The translations under genes and the position numbers were made by a program. From an uncultured Eubacteriales bacterium (GTDB taxonomy: Bacteria > Bacillota > Clostridia > Christensenellales > QALW01), in assembly GCA_900552055.1 (NCBI GenBank), contig URYI01000122.1, positions 1 through 5,868 of the forward strand: 5,868 bases of DNA, given 5' to 3'. The notes under the pieces were generated by a model. The model was not told where the DNA came from. It searched no databases and saw only the letters and a list, made by a program, of their open reading frames with translations. The number at the start of each line of letters is the position of its first letter. The stretch's first letter is position 1. Below are positions 5,761-5,868 of the stretch, piece by piece.

Positions 5761-5860
5761 CATATGGGGCGCGGCGCTGGGCAGGCTTTAAGCCTGCCCA
5801 GCTGCCCTGTCTCGGCAGAGGGCGGCCGGCTGGCGCGGCCGCGGCGCCGCGCCCCATATG
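5761..5860. repeat. 100-bp GC-rich element with 17-bp terminal inverted repeats
   Basis: The segment begins with CATATGGGGCGCGGCGC (5761-5777) and ends with its exact reverse complement (5844-5860). Nested inside is a perfect hairpin with 12-base arms, GCTGGGCAGGCT (5776-5787) and AGCCTGCCCAGC (5791-5802), around a TTA loop. Further small palindromes follow: GCGGCCGC at 5835-5842 and GCGGCGCCGC at 5841-5850. Its GC content is far above that of the neighbouring genes. There is no open frame of note and no clear target-site duplication, and the main hairpin lacks a T tract, so it is not a standard terminator. It best fits a miniature, non-autonomous or REP-like interspersed repeat, related to the partial copy at the left end of the window. 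A structured small RNA remains possible. Confidence 0.65.
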
Positions 5861-5868
5861 GCAGCGCC

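Overview
The window looks like a piece of an anaerobic, low-to-moderate-GC Firmicute (Clostridia-like) chromosome. The evidence is strong AGGAGG-type ribosome binding sites, AT-rich vegetative-type promoters, and an oxygen-sensitive glycyl radical enzyme with its radical-SAM activase. The species cannot be named from the sequence.

Layout from left to right: (1) about 1-54 holds a GC-rich hairpin element cut by the window edge, followed by a possible rightward terminator at 83-106. (2) 117-1214, minus strand, encodes a zinc-dependent medium-chain dehydrogenase. (3) 1215-1689 is a 475-bp gene-free gap holding the dehydrogenase ribosome binding site, a 14-bp palindrome and a long-range inverted repeat. 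(4) 1690-2589, minus strand, encodes a glycyl-radical-enzyme activase starting at TTG. (5) 2586-4691, minus strand, encodes a 701-residue glycyl radical enzyme. (6) 4692-4816 is a compact divergent promoter region. (7) 4817-5692, plus strand, encodes an AraC-family regulator. (8) 5761-5860 is a 100-bp, very GC-rich element with perfect 17-bp terminal inverted repeats, resembling the element at the left end.

The glycyl radical enzyme and its activase overlap by four bases and are translationally coupled. The AraC-type protein is divergently transcribed from promoters that interlock with those of the enzyme, so it is the obvious candidate regulator. The enzyme keeps the Cys-x-Glu, His, Asp and Gly positions of the dehydratase/lyase branch (glycerol or diol dehydratase type). 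It is short, has GCIEN where GCVEP is usual, and differs at positions that bind the diol in glycerol dehydratase. My inference is radical elimination on an unidentified hydroxylated substrate to give a carbonyl product, which the downstream zinc dehydrogenase may reduce (or whose alcohol precursor it may oxidise). No microcompartment, transporter or kinase genes are present to reveal the substrate. The most interesting content is this possibly uncharacterised glycyl radical enzyme module, the interlocked promoters, and the pair of related GC-rich hairpin elements near the window ends.
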